From the NCBI RefSeq assembly GCF_014270065.1, contig NZ_JACNME010000001.1, positions 434,001 through 498,000 of the forward strand: 64,000 nucleotides of DNA, in the 5' to 3' direction. A model generated the notes under the pieces. The model did no database searches, was not told the DNA's origin, and was given only the letters and a program-made list of their open reading frames with translations. Every line of letters begins with the position of its first letter. The first letter of the stretch is position 1. The position numbers and the translations under genes were made by a program. Origin of the DNA: Quadrisphaera sp. RL12-1S (GTDB lineage: Bacteria > Actinomycetota > Actinomycetes > Actinomycetales > Quadrisphaeraceae). Of this stretch, positions 16,378 to 24,929 are shown one piece after another.

Positions 16378-16383
16378 GCCCCG

Positions 16384-16389
16384 ACGGTA
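16384..16389 (-). promoter_or_regulatory. -10 element for leaderless methyltransferase gene
   Basis: TACCGT on the minus strand, six bases before the GTG at 16377, in the 14-base gap to the pyrophosphatase stop. Even within this tight cluster the methyltransferase may have its own promoter. Confidence 0.5.
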
Positions 16390-16391
16390 CG

Positions 16392-18941
16392 TCAGCGGGT
16401 GGGCTCGGCCGCCGGCTCGCGCTCGGCGCCCCCCGGGCGGTCACCGGTGCGCGCGCCCTCGTCGACGGCGTCTGCGTCGTCGAGGTCGTGGGCGTCGTCG
16501 GCGCGCGGGCCGTCCGCGGCGGACCCGTCGCCGTCGTCGTCGAGGTCGTCGTCGAGGTCGTCGTCGTCCTCGTCGGCGTCGAGGGCGCTGGTGCGCCGGG
16601 CCGAGAGGTAGACCGCGACGACGAGCACGAGCAGCGCCACGGCGGCGATGCCCAGGCGGAGCGGGGTGCTGGCGCTCTGCCCGACGGTGAGGCTGACCAC
16701 GGCCGGCACGATGAGGATCGCCACGAGGTTCATGACCTTGAGCAGCGGGTTGATGGCCGGGCCGGCGGTGTCCTTGAAGGGGTCTCCCACGGTGTCGCCG
16801 ATGACGGTGGCGGCGTGGGCCTCGGAGCCCTTGCCGCCGTAGCGGCCGTCCTCGACGAGCTTCTTGGCGTTGTCCCACGCGCCGCCGGAGTTGGCCAGGA
16901 ACACCGCCATGAGGCACCCGGTGCCGATGGCGCCGGCGAGGAAGCCGGCCAGCGACGCGATGCCCAGGCCGAAGCCGACCACCACGGGCGCCAGCACCGC
17001 CAGGAGGCCGGGGGTGGCCAGCTCGCGCAGGGAGTCGCGGGTGCAGATGTCCACCACGCGGCCGTACTCGGGCTTCTCGGTGCCGTCCATGATCCCGGGC
17101 TTCTCCCGGAACTGGCGGCGCACCTCGAAGACGATCGCGCCGGCGGCGCGGGTCACGGCGTCGATCGCCAGGCCCGAGAAGAGGAAGACGACGGCGGCGC
17201 CGGCCAGCAGGCCCACGAGCACGCTGGGGATGGTCACCTGGCCGATGCCGAGCGCGGCGCCGCCGGCGGTCACCACGAGCCCGAGTGACTGGATGACGTA
17301 CGGGGACGGGTCCTGGGTGAGGCCCTGGACCGCCGAGAACAGCGCCGTCTGGAAGGTCGCGGTGAGCGACCCGAACAGCGCCGTGGCCGCCAGCACCGCC
17401 GTGGCGATGGCGATGCCCTTGGTGATGGCCTTGGTGGTGTTGCCCACCGCGTCGAGGTCGGTGAGGGTGCGCGCCCCGGCCTCGTCGACGTCACCGGACA
17501 TCTCCGCGATGCCCTGGGCGTTGTCGCTGACCGGGCCGAAGGTGTCCATCGCCACGATGACGCCCACGGTGGTGAGCAGGCCGGTGCCGGCCAGCGCCAC
17601 GAGGAACAGCGCGAGGGTGGTGCTGCCTGCCGCCAGCAGGAAGCACAGCAGCACGGCGCCGCCGATGATCAGGGTGGTGTAGACCGCCGAGGTCAGGCCC
17701 AGGCCGATGCCGGACAGCACCACGGTGGCCGGCCCGGTCAGGGAGGTGCGGGCCACGCCCTGCGTCGGCTTCGCCTCGGTGCCCGTGTAGTACCCCGTGA
17801 TCCACAGGATGACCACCGCGAGCAGGATCCCCACGATCACCGCGGCCGAGGCCAGGAACCGGGGGTCGGTGGTGCTGGCGCCGGCCTGGGCGAGGCCCGG
17901 GAGGTCGGCGAAGCTCGCCGGGAGGTAGGCGAAGGCGACGGCCGTGCTGCCGACCGCCGAGACCACGGCCGAGAGGTAGAAGCCGCGCTGGATGGCGCCC
18001 AGGCCGCTCTCGGACCCGCGGGTGCGGATGAGCAGGATGCCCAGCACCGCGGTGACGGCCCCCACCGCGGGGACGAGCAGCGGGAACACCAGGCCGGCGT
18101 CCCCGAAGGCGGCGCGGCCCAGGATGAGCGCGGCCACCAGCGTGACGGCGTAGGACTCGAAGAGGTCAGCGGCCATGCCGGCGCAGTCGCCCACGTTGTC
18201 GCCCACGTTGTCGGCGATGGTGGCGGCGTTGCGGGGGTCGTCCTCGGGGATGCCCTGCTCGACCTTGCCCACGAGGTCGGCGCCGACGTCGGCGGCCTTC
18301 GTGAAGATGCCGCCGCCCACGCGCATGAACATGGCCACCAGGGCCGCCCCGAAGCCGAAGCCCTCGAGCATGGTCGGGGCCTGGTCCTTGAAGAAGAGCA
18401 CCACCAGCGAGGCGCCCAGCAGGCCGAGGCCCACCGTGGCCATGCCGACGGTGCCCCCGGTGCGGATGGCCAGGCGAAAGCCCTCGGCGCGCCCCTCGGG
18501 GGTGCGCGCCGCGGCTGCGACGCGCACGTTGGCGCGGACGGCCAGGGACATGCCCAGGTAGCCGATGGCCGCCGAGAAGACCGCACCGACGACGAACAGG
18601 ACGGCGCGCCCCACGCGTACCTCGGTGTCTCCGGGGAGCACGAACAGCAGGGCGATCACGGGCAGCGCGAAGATCGCGAGCGTGCGCAGCTGGCGGCGCA
18701 GGTAGGCGCTCGCGCCCTCCTGCACGCCGGCGGCGATCTCCTGCATCCGCTCGGTGCCCTCACCGGCGGCGAGCACCTGCCGGCGGAACACGAACGCCAT
18801 CACCAGGCCGAGCGCGGCGATGACCGCGATGGCGACGACGATGGTCTGGTCTCGGCCGGTCACGGCCGTGCTGGCAGTCGTGGACGCACCAGCCGCGGTC
18901 TGCACCCCGGTCAGCACGGCAGAGCTCGTCAGCCCGAGCAT
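16392..18941 (-). CDS. hppA: K+-independent proton-translocating pyrophosphatase
   Basis: 849 residues with about 16 membrane helices. The pyrophosphate-binding loop is GGGIFTKAADVGADLVGK, followed by EDDPRNAATIADNVGDN, and a second Asp-rich loop lies near DTVGDPFKDTAGP. The marker segment reads GNTTKAITKG; Lys where K+-dependent enzymes have Ala identifies the K+-independent H+ pump. It couples pyrophosphate hydrolysis to proton export across the cell membrane. The last 80 residues are an Asp/Glu-rich cytoplasmic tail (DEDDDDLDDDLDDDGD) beyond the family core. Ribosome site CGAGGAGGACGG precedes the ATG. Confidence 0.96.
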   Translation of the reverse strand: MLGLTSSAVLTGVQTAAGASTTASTAVTGRDQTIVVAIAVIAALGLVMAFVFRRQVLAAGEGTERMQEIAAGVQEGASAYLRRQLRTLAIFALPVIALLFVLPGDTEVRVGRAVLFVVGAVFSAAIGYLGMSLAVRANVRVAAAARTPEGRAEGFRLAIRTGGTVGMATVGLGLLGASLVVLFFKDQAPTMLEGFGFGAALVAMFMRVGGGIFTKAADVGADLVGKVEQGIPEDDPRNAATIADNVGDNVGDCAGMAADLFESYAVTLVAALILGRAAFGDAGLVFPLLVPAVGAVTAVLGILLIRTRGSESGLGAIQRGFYLSAVVSAVGSTAVAFAYLPASFADLPGLAQAGASTTDPRFLASAAVIVGILLAVVILWITGYYTGTEAKPTQGVARTSLTGPATVVLSGIGLGLTSAVYTTLIIGGAVLLCFLLAAGSTTLALFLVALAGTGLLTTVGVIVAMDTFGPVSDNAQGIAEMSGDVDEAGARTLTDLDAVGNTTKAITKGIAIATAVLAATALFGSLTATFQTALFSAVQGLTQDPSPYVIQSLGLVVTAGGAALGIGQVTIPSVLVGLLAGAAVVFLFSGLAIDAVTRAAGAIVFEVRRQFREKPGIMDGTEKPEYGRVVDICTRDSLRELATPGLLAVLAPVVVGFGLGIASLAGFLAGAIGTGCLMAVFLANSGGAWDNAKKLVEDGRYGGKGSEAHAATVIGDTVGDPFKDTAGPAINPLLKVMNLVAILIVPAVVSLTVGQSASTPLRLGIAAVALLVLVVAVYLSARRTSALDADEDDDDLDDDLDDDGDGSAADGPRADDAHDLDDADAVDEGARTGDRPGGAEREPAAEPTR

Positions 18942-19019
18942 CCGTCCTCCTCGACGAGGCTGGGCGAACCCCCCAGGCGGCCTCGCGGCACCCGACGGGG
19001 GGTGGAACAGGTCGTCGCG

Positions 19020-19025
19020 AGACTA
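19020..19025 (-). promoter_or_regulatory. Candidate -10 of hppA
   Basis: TAGTCT on the minus strand would give a leader of about 70 bases before the ATG at 18941. It is the only good TANNNT in the 126-base gap. Confidence 0.35.
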
Positions 19026-19067
19026 CAGACGCGCGGGCGCGCTCCGGCGCGGCGGGGCCGCGCCGCG

Positions 19068-19520
19068 TCAGGACGGGGCGCCCGCCGCCGTCGTCGGGCG
19101 GCTCGGCGCGGCGCGCCAGGTGAGCCGGGTGGTGCCGCCGGGCCCACCGGGGCCCGCGGTCACGGACACCTCGTCGGCCAGGCCCTCCATGAGCAGCATG
19201 GCCACCTCCTCGGTCTCCACCCCGTCGTCCCCGGCGTGGTCGACGACCTCCACCACGAGCACCCCGCCGCGGGAGGTGGCGGTGACCTCCACGAGCTCCG
19301 CGGTGCCCGCGGACTCGCTGCGCTGGACCGCCCTGCCGCAGGCCTCCCCCACCGCGAGCCGGACGCCCTCGACGTCGCCCCCGGCCAGTCCGGCGCGGCG
19401 CGCCAGGGACGTGGTCACCAGGCGCGCGATGCGGACGTGCTCGGGCAGGGAGGAGAAGCGCAGCACGACCGGCCCCAGCGGCGCGGGAGCGCTGCTGGGG
19501 CCGTCCGCCGGTGCGGTCAC
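19068..19520 (-). CDS. Anti-sigma-like HATPase protein, BldG partner (ApgA-like)
   Basis: About 150 residues. The fold outline matches the serine-kinase anti-sigma group (SLPEHVRIARLVTTSLARRAG, then RLAVGEACGRAV). The expected N-box Asn is replaced (GEACGRAVQR), and the G1 box that should read DxGxG is VDHAGDD. ATP binding may therefore be weak or lost. In Streptomyces the matching gene (SCO3548, apgA) lies directly after bldG and its product binds BldG. The GTG at 19520 is used; GTG at 19526 is equally possible, and neither has a clear ribosome site. Confidence 0.8.
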   Translation of the reverse strand: MTAPADGPSSAPAPLGPVVLRFSSLPEHVRIARLVTTSLARRAGLAGGDVEGVRLAVGEACGRAVQRSESAGTAELVEVTATSRGGVLVVEVVDHAGDDGVETEEVAMLLMEGLADEVSVTAGPGGPGGTTRLTWRAAPSRPTTAAGAPS

Positions 19521-19555
19521 GGCCACGGGGCCGCCGGTGCTGGTCGCCCGCCGCC

Positions 19556-19912
19556 TCAGGAGGCGGCGTCTCCGCTGGAGGCCGCGACGGCGTCGTCCAC
19601 GCTGGAGTGGATCGGGAAGACCTTGGTCAGCCCCGTGATGCGGAAGACCTTGAGGATCTTCTCCTGGGTGCACACCAGGTGCAGCGACCCGTCGTGCGAG
19701 CGGACCCGCTTGAGGCCGCCCACCAGGACGCCGAGGCCGGTGGAGTCGAGGAAGTCGACCTTCTCCATGTCCACCACGAGGTGGTGGCGCCCCTCCCCGA
19801 CGAGGTCGTTCAGGCGCTCGCGCAGCACGGGGGCGGTGTAGACGTCGATCTCGCCGCCGACCTCGACGACGGTCCGGCCGCCCTGCTCGCGGCTGGTCAC
19901 GGACAGGTCCAC
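19556..19912 (-). CDS. bldG: Anti-anti-sigma factor BldG
   Basis: 118 residues, a single STAS domain nearly identical in layout to Streptomyces Bld[13 protein letters not shown], then [20 protein letters not shown] with the phosphorylatable Ser57, and [20 protein letters not shown]. In Streptomyces, BldG controls morphological and antibiotic switches by sequestering anti-sigma factors when unphosphorylated. The GTG at 19912 has a CGAGGAGCCACC ribosome site. It is followed by its probable anti-sigma partner and hppA, as in SCO3549-SCO3547. Confidence 0.95.
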   Translation of the reverse strand: MDLSVTSREQGGRTVVEVGGEIDVYTAPVLRERLNDLVGEGRHHLVVDMEKVDFLDSTGLGVLVGGLKRVRSHDGSLHLVCTQEKILKVFRITGLTKVFPIHSSVDDAVAASSGDAAS

Positions 19913-20061
19913 GGTGGCTCCTCGGGGTCGGTGCTGGTCGCTCGCCGGTCACTGGCCGGGTCGCGGTCATCGATCAGGCTCGGGTGGCAGTCAACCACCC
20001 ACCCCCCGGGTCGGCCACGCGCGGTTCCCCGACCAGCGCGCGCCGGTGCGACCATCGAGGG

Positions 20062-22545
20062 GTGCAGGAGGGGGCGGACCGCGGCTCCGGAGCCGCTGGG
20101 GCGCCCGCCGCGGAGCACCTGCTGCGCGGTCCCGGGCGCCGCGAGCGCGTGCTGCACGAGCACGTGGTCCCGGCGCGCGCCGGGACCACGGCCCCCTGGC
20201 CGGGGTGGGTGCACCCGGAGCTGCGCGCCTCCCTCGAGCGCTCCGGGGTGGGGGCGCTGTGGCAGCACCAGGTGCTGGCGGCGGAGGCCGCCCGCGCCGG
20301 CCGGCACGTGGTGGTCTCCACCGGCACGGCGTCGGGCAAGTCGCTGGCGTACCTGCTGCCGGCGCTGACCGCCGTGGCCGAGGGCGCGGCGGAGCCGGGC
20401 GGCCGCGGCGCGACGTCCCTGTACCTGTCGCCCACCAAGGCGCTCGCCGCGGACCAGCTGCAGGTGGTCCGCTCGCTGGCCGTGCCGGGGGTGCGCGCCG
20501 CCACCTACGACGGCGACGTGCCGCCGGAGGAGCGCCGGTGGGTGCGCGACCACGCCAACCACGTGCTGACCAACCCGGACATGCTCCACCGCTCCCTGCT
20601 GCCGGGGCACGCCCGCTGGCACCGCTTCCTGCGGGCGCTGCGGGTGGTGGTGGTGGACGAGTGCCACCACTACCGGGGGCTCTTCGGCTCCCACGTCGCC
20701 GACGTGCTGCGGCGGCTGCGGCGGCTGGCCCGGGCTGCCGGGGCCGACCCCGTCTTCGTGCTCGCCTCGGCGACGGCGGCCTCCCCGGCGCTCACCGCGT
20801 CGCGCCTGGTGGGCGTGCCCGTGGAGGAGGTGGTGGCCGTCACCGAGGACACCGCCCGCCGCGGAGCGACCCGGTTCTGGATGTGGGAGCCGCCGCTGCT
20901 GCCCGGGACCGGGGAGAACGGTGCGCCCACCCGGCGCTCGGCGGCGTCCGAGACGGCCGACCTGCTGACGGACCTCGTGGCGGGCGGCGTGCGCACGGTG
21001 GCCTTCGTGAGGTCCCGGCGCAGCGCCGAGGCCGTGGCGTCCGCCGCCCGCCGGGGGCTGGCCGAGGTGGACCCGTCCCTCCCGGACCGCGTGGCCGCCT
21101 ACCGGTCGGGCTTCCTGCCGGAGGAGCGGCGCGAGCTGGAGCGGCGGCTGCGGTCCGGTGACCTGCTGGGCGTGGCCTCGACCAGCGCCCTGGAGCTGGG
21201 GGTGGACGTCTCGGGCCTGGACGCCGTGGTGGTGGCCGGGTGGCCGGGCACCCGCTCGGCGCTGTGGCAGCGCGCCGGTCGGGCCGGCCGCAGCGGCCAG
21301 GACGCCCTCGCGGTGCTGGTGGCCGAGGACGACCCGCTGGACACGTACGTGGTGCACCACCCCGAGGTGGTGCTGGGGGCGCCAGTGGAGAGCACCGTGC
21401 TCGACCCGGGCAACCCGTACGTGCTGGGGCCGCACCTGTGCGCGGCCGCCGCAGAGCGGCCGCTGACGCCCGAGGACCTGCCCCTGTTCGGACCGTCCGC
21501 GGAGCCGGTGCTGCGCCACCTCGTGGCGGGGGGCCTGCTGCGGCGCCGGCCCGGGGGCTGGTTCTGGACCCGCCGCGAGCGCGCCACGGACCTGGCGGAC
21601 CTGCGCGGCACCGGGGGCGAGCCGGTGCGGCTGGTGGAGGCGGCCACGGGGCGGGTGCTGGGCAGCGTGGACGCGGGCTCGGCGCACCACGCCGCCCACC
21701 CCGGCGCCGTGTACGTGCACCAGGGCGAGACGCACGTGGTGGAGGCGCTGGACGAGGAGGGGTCCGTGGCGCTGGTGCGCCGCGAGGACGTCGAGCACAC
21801 CACCTCGGCGCGGACCACCACCGACGTGCGGATCCTGTCCGAGGACCGGCGCCGCACCTGGGGCCCGGTGGCGGTGTGCACCGGCGCCGTCGAGGTCACC
21901 ACGCAGGTGACCTCGTACCTGAGGCGCCGGGCGACGACCGGCGAGGTGCTGGGCGAGGAGCCGCTGGACCTGCCGTCGCGGACCCTGCGGACCGCCGCCG
22001 TGTGGTGGACGGTGCCCGCCGAGCTGCTCGAGGAGGCCGGTGTGGACGCCGCGGACCTGCCGGGCGCGGCGCACGCCGCCGAGCACGCCGCGATCGGGCT
22101 GCTGCCTCTGGTGGCCACGTGCGACAGGTGGGACGTGGGCGGCGTCTCCACCGCCCTGCACCCCGACACGGGGCTGCCCACGGTGGTGGTGCACGACGCC
22201 GCCGCCGGCGGGGCCGGGTTCGCCGAGCGCGGCTTCGCGGCCGCGGCGACCTGGCTGCGCGCCACCGCCGACCTCGTCGCGGAGTGCGAGTGCCCGGCGG
22301 GCTGCCCCTCGTGCGTGCAGTCGCCCAAGTGCGGCAACGGCAACTCCCCGCTCGACAAGGCGGGGGCGCTGCGGATGCTGCGGCTGGTGCTGGCCTCCGC
22401 TGACGTCGACGACGGCGACGGCGGTGCCGCGGGCGCCGGCGCGACGGACGCCGAGGGGGTCTCCCGGGAGGTGGACCTGCGCGACGCGCCGGGCGCTGCT
22501 CCGGACGCGCTGCTCCGGCGCGCCGGAGGGGCCCAGCGGGTCTAG
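20062..22545 (+). CDS. DEAD/DEAH-box helicase with DUF1998 (MrfA/YprA-like)
   Basis: 827 residues. Helicase motifs are STGTASGKSLAY (motif I), SPTKALAADQ (Ia), DECHHYRG (II), ASAT (III), then STSALELGVD and QRAGRAGRSG (motifs V/VI). The C-terminal DUF1998-like region ends with a Cys4 zinc cluster, CECPAGCPSCVQSPKCG. Relatives are B. subtilis MrfA, which acts in mitomycin-lesion repair, and M. tuberculosis Rv3649. The GTG at 20062 is preceded by CGAGGG and a GACCAT hexamer at six bases, so it may be leaderless; an upstream GTG/ATG frame to 19984 has no support. It lies divergent from bldG and convergent with the Tad cluster. Confidence 0.92.
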   Translation: MQEGADRGSGAAGAPAAEHLLRGPGRRERVLHEHVVPARAGTTAPWPGWVHPELRASLERSGVGALWQHQVLAAEAARAGRHVVVSTGTASGKSLAYLLPALTAVAEGAAEPGGRGATSLYLSPTKALAADQLQVVRSLAVPGVRAATYDGDVPPEERRWVRDHANHVLTNPDMLHRSLLPGHARWHRFLRALRVVVVDECHHYRGLFGSHVADVLRRLRRLARAAGADPVFVLASATAASPALTASRLVGVPVEEVVAVTEDTARRGATRFWMWEPPLLPGTGENGAPTRRSAASETADLLTDLVAGGVRTVAFVRSRRSAEAVASAARRGLAEVDPSLPDRVAAYRSGFLPEERRELERRLRSGDLLGVASTSALELGVDVSGLDAVVVAGWPGTRSALWQRAGRAGRSGQDALAVLVAEDDPLDTYVVHHPEVVLGAPVESTVLDPGNPYVLGPHLCAAAAERPLTPEDLPLFGPSAEPVLRHLVAGGLLRRRPGGWFWTRRERATDLADLRGTGGEPVRLVEAATGRVLGSVDAGSAHHAAHPGAVYVHQGETHVVEALDEEGSVALVRREDVEHTTSARTTTDVRILSEDRRRTWGPVAVCTGAVEVTTQVTSYLRRRATTGEVLGEEPLDLPSRTLRTAAVWWTVPAELLEEAGVDAADLPGAAHAAEHAAIGLLPLVATCDRWDVGGVSTALHPDTGLPTVVVHDAAAGGAGFAERGFAAAATWLRATADLVAECECPAGCPSCVQSPKCGNGNSPLDKAGALRMLRLVLASADVDDGDGGAAGAGATDAEGVSREVDLRDAPGAAPDALLRRAGGAQRV

Positions 22546-22595
22546 CGTCCGACCACTCGTCGGCGGGCGTCGCCGACCGTCAGCAGGGGGCCCTC

Positions 22596-23036
22596 GTGAT
22601 CGTCCTCGCCGTGCTGCTGCTCCTCGCCGTGGCCCTGGTGGTGCTGTTCGTGGTGGTCACGGGCATCACGCCCACGGTGCAGCTGGAGTGGTCGCAGATC
22701 AGCACGTCCGTCAGCCTCACCGCGCTGGGGGTGTTCCTCCTCGGCGCGGTCTGCCTCCTGGTGGCGCAGCTGGGGCTGGTGATGCTCCTGCGCGGCAACC
22801 GCAAGAACTGGGAGCGCCGTCGCGAGCTGAAGCGCCTGCGCCGCGTGGAGGCCGAGCGCGCCCGTCACGCAGACCCGGTGGGCGGCCCCGCCAGGGGCGC
22901 CACCGCCCCCGCGGCAGGCTCACCGGCCAGGCCCGCCACCGACACCGGTCCCGCCTCGCGGACCGCCGGCGCACCCGGCGCCGGCGCGACGGCCGAGGGG
23001 CGCCACAGCTCCCTGGACGGCTCCTCCCGGGGCTGA
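22596..23036 (+). CDS. Two-helix membrane protein of unknown function
   Basis: 146 residues. Two membrane segments (residues 1-22 and about 38-65) are followed by a basic cytoplasmic stretch (RGNRKNWERRRELKRLRRVE) and a Pro/Ala/Gly-rich tail. No family was recognised. The topology is reminiscent of LapA-type small membrane proteins. The GTG at 22596 has a CAGGGGG ribosome site, and the gene follows the helicase by 50 bases, so the two may be cotranscribed. Confidence 0.6.
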   Translation: MIVLAVLLLLAVALVVLFVVVTGITPTVQLEWSQISTSVSLTALGVFLLGAVCLLVAQLGLVMLLRGNRKNWERRRELKRLRRVEAERARHADPVGGPARGATAPAAGSPARPATDTGPASRTAGAPGAGATAEGRHSSLDGSSRG

Positions 23037-23058
23037 TCCCGGGGGCCAGCCCCGCACG

Positions 23059-23466
23059 TCACCGCGCGGAGCCGGCCCGGGCCCGCGCGGTGACGGGCCC
23101 CGTCGCCCCCGCCACCCCCGGCGGCCGCACCTGCACCACCACGTCGACGACGAGGCCCCCGGCCGACCCCCCGGCCGACCCCACGACCGGCCCGCCGCAG
23201 GCCACCAGCTCACCGCCCCCCGCCCGGGCCACCTCCTGCGCACGGCCGCACCCGCTGCCGCCCAGCGCGGCTGCGGCCGCGCCGGCCAGGGCAGCGGCGT
23301 CGGCCAGGGAGGCGGCGCGCGCAGCCGCCACGGCCACCTGGCCGACGACCGCGGCTCCAGCGGCGAGCAGGAGCGCGGCCGCCACCGCGGCCACCACGAG
23401 CACCGACCCCGACCCGGCGTCGCTCCCGGTCCCGCGAGGAAGGTCGGACCGCCGCCCTGGGGTCAC
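23059..23466 (-). CDS. TadE-like protein of helicase/secretion neighbourhood
   Basis: 135 residues. GSGSVLVVAAVAAALLLAAG forms one membrane helix near the N-terminus, followed by an AARAASLADAAALAGA helix and an extracytoplasmic domain with two cysteines (SGCGR, LVACGG) that could form a disulfide. It matches the actinobacterial family described as 'helicase/secretion neighbourhood TadE-like' and Rv3654c by position. It is the last gene of the Tad cluster; GTG overlaps the upstream stop (GTGA). Confidence 0.82.
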   Translation of the reverse strand: MTPGRRSDLPRGTGSDAGSGSVLVVAAVAAALLLAAGAAVVGQVAVAAARAASLADAAALAGAAAAALGGSGCGRAQEVARAGGGELVACGGPVVGSAGGSAGGLVVDVVVQVRPPGVAGATGPVTARARAGSAR

Positions 23467-23846
23467 CCGTCCTCGCCGTCGAGCAGCTCGACGGGAGCCA
23501 CGGCGCTGCCCGACAGCTCGCCGACACGACCGAGCACCGGGGCGTCGAGCGGAGCGGCCACCTCCACGAGGACCACCTCGCCGTCGCGCCGGGCGGTCAT
23601 CACCGCTCCGGGAGAGGCGGCCGCCACCCGCCCCGCGACGACGGCGGCCTCCTCACCGCGGGCCAGCGCCCGCGCTGCCGCCCCCGCCGCCAGCTGGACC
23701 CGCACGTGGGCCGTGCCCGCCGCCGCCAGCCAGGCGGCCAGCAGCAGCACCACCGCCAGGGGGAGCAGGCCGACCGCCAGCTCGGCCGTCACCGACCCGT
23801 CCTGGCGGGGGCGGCGGGTCCGCCGGCGGCGGAGGCGACCCGTCAC
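23463..23846 (-). CDS. tadE: TadE-family pseudopilin
   Basis: 127 residues. A strongly basic start (RLRRRRTRRPRQ) precedes GSVTAELAVGLLPLAVVLLL, the TadE signature with a Glu in the fifth position after the likely prepilin cleavage site and one membrane helix. TadE-like minor pilins are needed for Tad/Flp pilus assembly. Overlaps both neighbours by four bases. Corresponds to Rv3655c. Confidence 0.85.
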   Translation of the reverse strand: MTGRLRRRRTRRPRQDGSVTAELAVGLLPLAVVLLLAAWLAAAGTAHVRVQLAAGAAARALARGEEAAVVAGRVAAASPGAVMTARRDGEVVLVEVAAPLDAPVLGRVGELSGSAVAPVELLDGEDG

Positions 23847-24097
23847 ACCAGGCTCAGCGCGCGCTGGACCAGGGCGAGGAGCATGCCCCGCACCTCACCG
23901 CTGGACAGGACCGCGAGCAGCAGCGCAGCGAAGCCGCACGCGGCGAGCGTGGCGATGGCGTACTCCGCGGTCGCCATGCCCGCGTCGCGCCGGTCCCGGC
24001 CGGCCGGGACCTTCCGGGTGGGCAGCGGGGGGTGCTCAGCGGCAGGGGCCGAAGAGCCGGCGGGAGCTTCTGGAGCTGCGGTGGTGCGGTGGGACAC
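23843..24097 (-). CDS. Flp-type pilin, DUF4244 family
   Basis: 84 residues. A 40-residue leader ends in GRDRRDAG and is followed by MATAEYAIATLAACGFAALL. Cleavage after Gly40 would place Glu45 at position +5, the pattern of type IVb (Flp) pilins, and leave a 44-residue mature pilin. The start is the GTG at 24097, set by its GAGGAGG ribosome site; longer frames upstream are not supported. Corresponds to Rv3656c. It starts its own sub-cluster after a 187-base gap, as major pilin genes often do. Confidence 0.85.
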   Translation of the reverse strand: MSHRTTAAPEAPAGSSAPAAEHPPLPTRKVPAGRDRRDAGMATAEYAIATLAACGFAALLLAVLSSGEVRGMLLALVQRALSLV

Positions 24098-24284
24098 GTC
24101 GTCCTCCTCGTGCGGGTGGTGGGCCGACCCGACGCCGGCCCTCGGCCCACCGTGGTCGCTCGCGGTGCTCGCGGGCGCCGCAGCGGTGCCGACCTGTGGA
24201 CGGCGGGCCCGCACGGACCGCTTGTGGGCGCACGACCCGCTCAGCAGGGTCTCCCCGGTCGCTCCGCGCCGTCCCGCAGCGCTG
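24098..24284 (-). promoter_or_regulatory. Intergenic region before the pilin gene
   Basis: 187 bases without a supported gene inside an otherwise overlapping cluster. It holds the pilin ribosome site and ACCTGTGGAC at 24192-24201, a 10-mer that recurs upstream of the first Tad gene (27924-27933). A separate pilin promoter is likely but no clear -10 was identified. Confidence 0.35.
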
Positions 24285-24929
24285 TCAGCCGAGCAGGTCC
24301 CGCCCCAGGGAGAGGAGCACCGGCACCACCGCGAGCAGCCCGAAGGCGGGCAGGGTGCACAGGCCCAGCGGCGCGACCACCCTCACGCCCAGCCGTGCGG
24401 CGGCCAGCGCGGCGGCGCGCCGTCGGCGGCGGCGCAGCTCGGTGGCCGCCGAGGACAGCAGCGCCGCCACCGGGGCGCCGGTCTGCTCGGCGATCCACAG
24501 GCAGCGCTGCAGCGCCGCGAGCGCGTCCGCCAGGTGCTCCGGGCCGGCGGCGCCGGTCGGCCGGGGCGCGCCGAGCGAGCTCGCCGCGGGACCGGCACCG
24601 GCCGCGGCGGCCGCGTCCAGGGCCTCCGCGGCCCCGACCCCCGGACCGCCCGCCTCCCGGAGCACGCGGGCCACGGCGGACACGGCCGCCACCGGAGCCG
24701 ATCCCGCCGAGACGACGGCGGCGACGAGGTCCAGCAGCAGCGGGGGGTCGACGTCCACGACGGCTCCGCCGCCTCCGCGCGGCGCCGCCCGCGGCCGCCG
24801 CGGCGGGCGCGGGCGGCCGGGCAGCACCAGGACGGCGAGGCCGACGAGCGCAGCGGCGCCCCAGACCAGTGGCGGGTGCGCCGCGGACACCACCACCGGG
24901 CCCACCAGCGGGCCCACCAGCGGGCCCAT
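24285..24929 (-). CDS. tadC: Type II secretion F-domain protein (TadC-like)
   Basis: 214 residues. An N-terminal membrane helix (PLVWGAAALVGLAVLVL) is followed by a cytoplasmic T2SSF domain (LWIAEQTGAPVAALLSSAATELRRRRRR) and a C-terminal pair of helices. It is an inner-membrane platform protein of the Tad pilus. The ATG at 24929 shares its A with the preceding stop (TGATG), giving tight coupling to tadB. Confidence 0.85.
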   Translation of the reverse strand: MGPLVGPLVGPVVVSAAHPPLVWGAAALVGLAVLVLPGRPRPPRRPRAAPRGGGGAVVDVDPPLLLDLVAAVVSAGSAPVAAVSAVARVLREAGGPGVGAAEALDAAAAAGAGPAASSLGAPRPTGAAGPEHLADALAALQRCLWIAEQTGAPVAALLSSAATELRRRRRRAAALAAARLGVRVVAPLGLCTLPAFGLLAVVPVLLSLGRDLLG

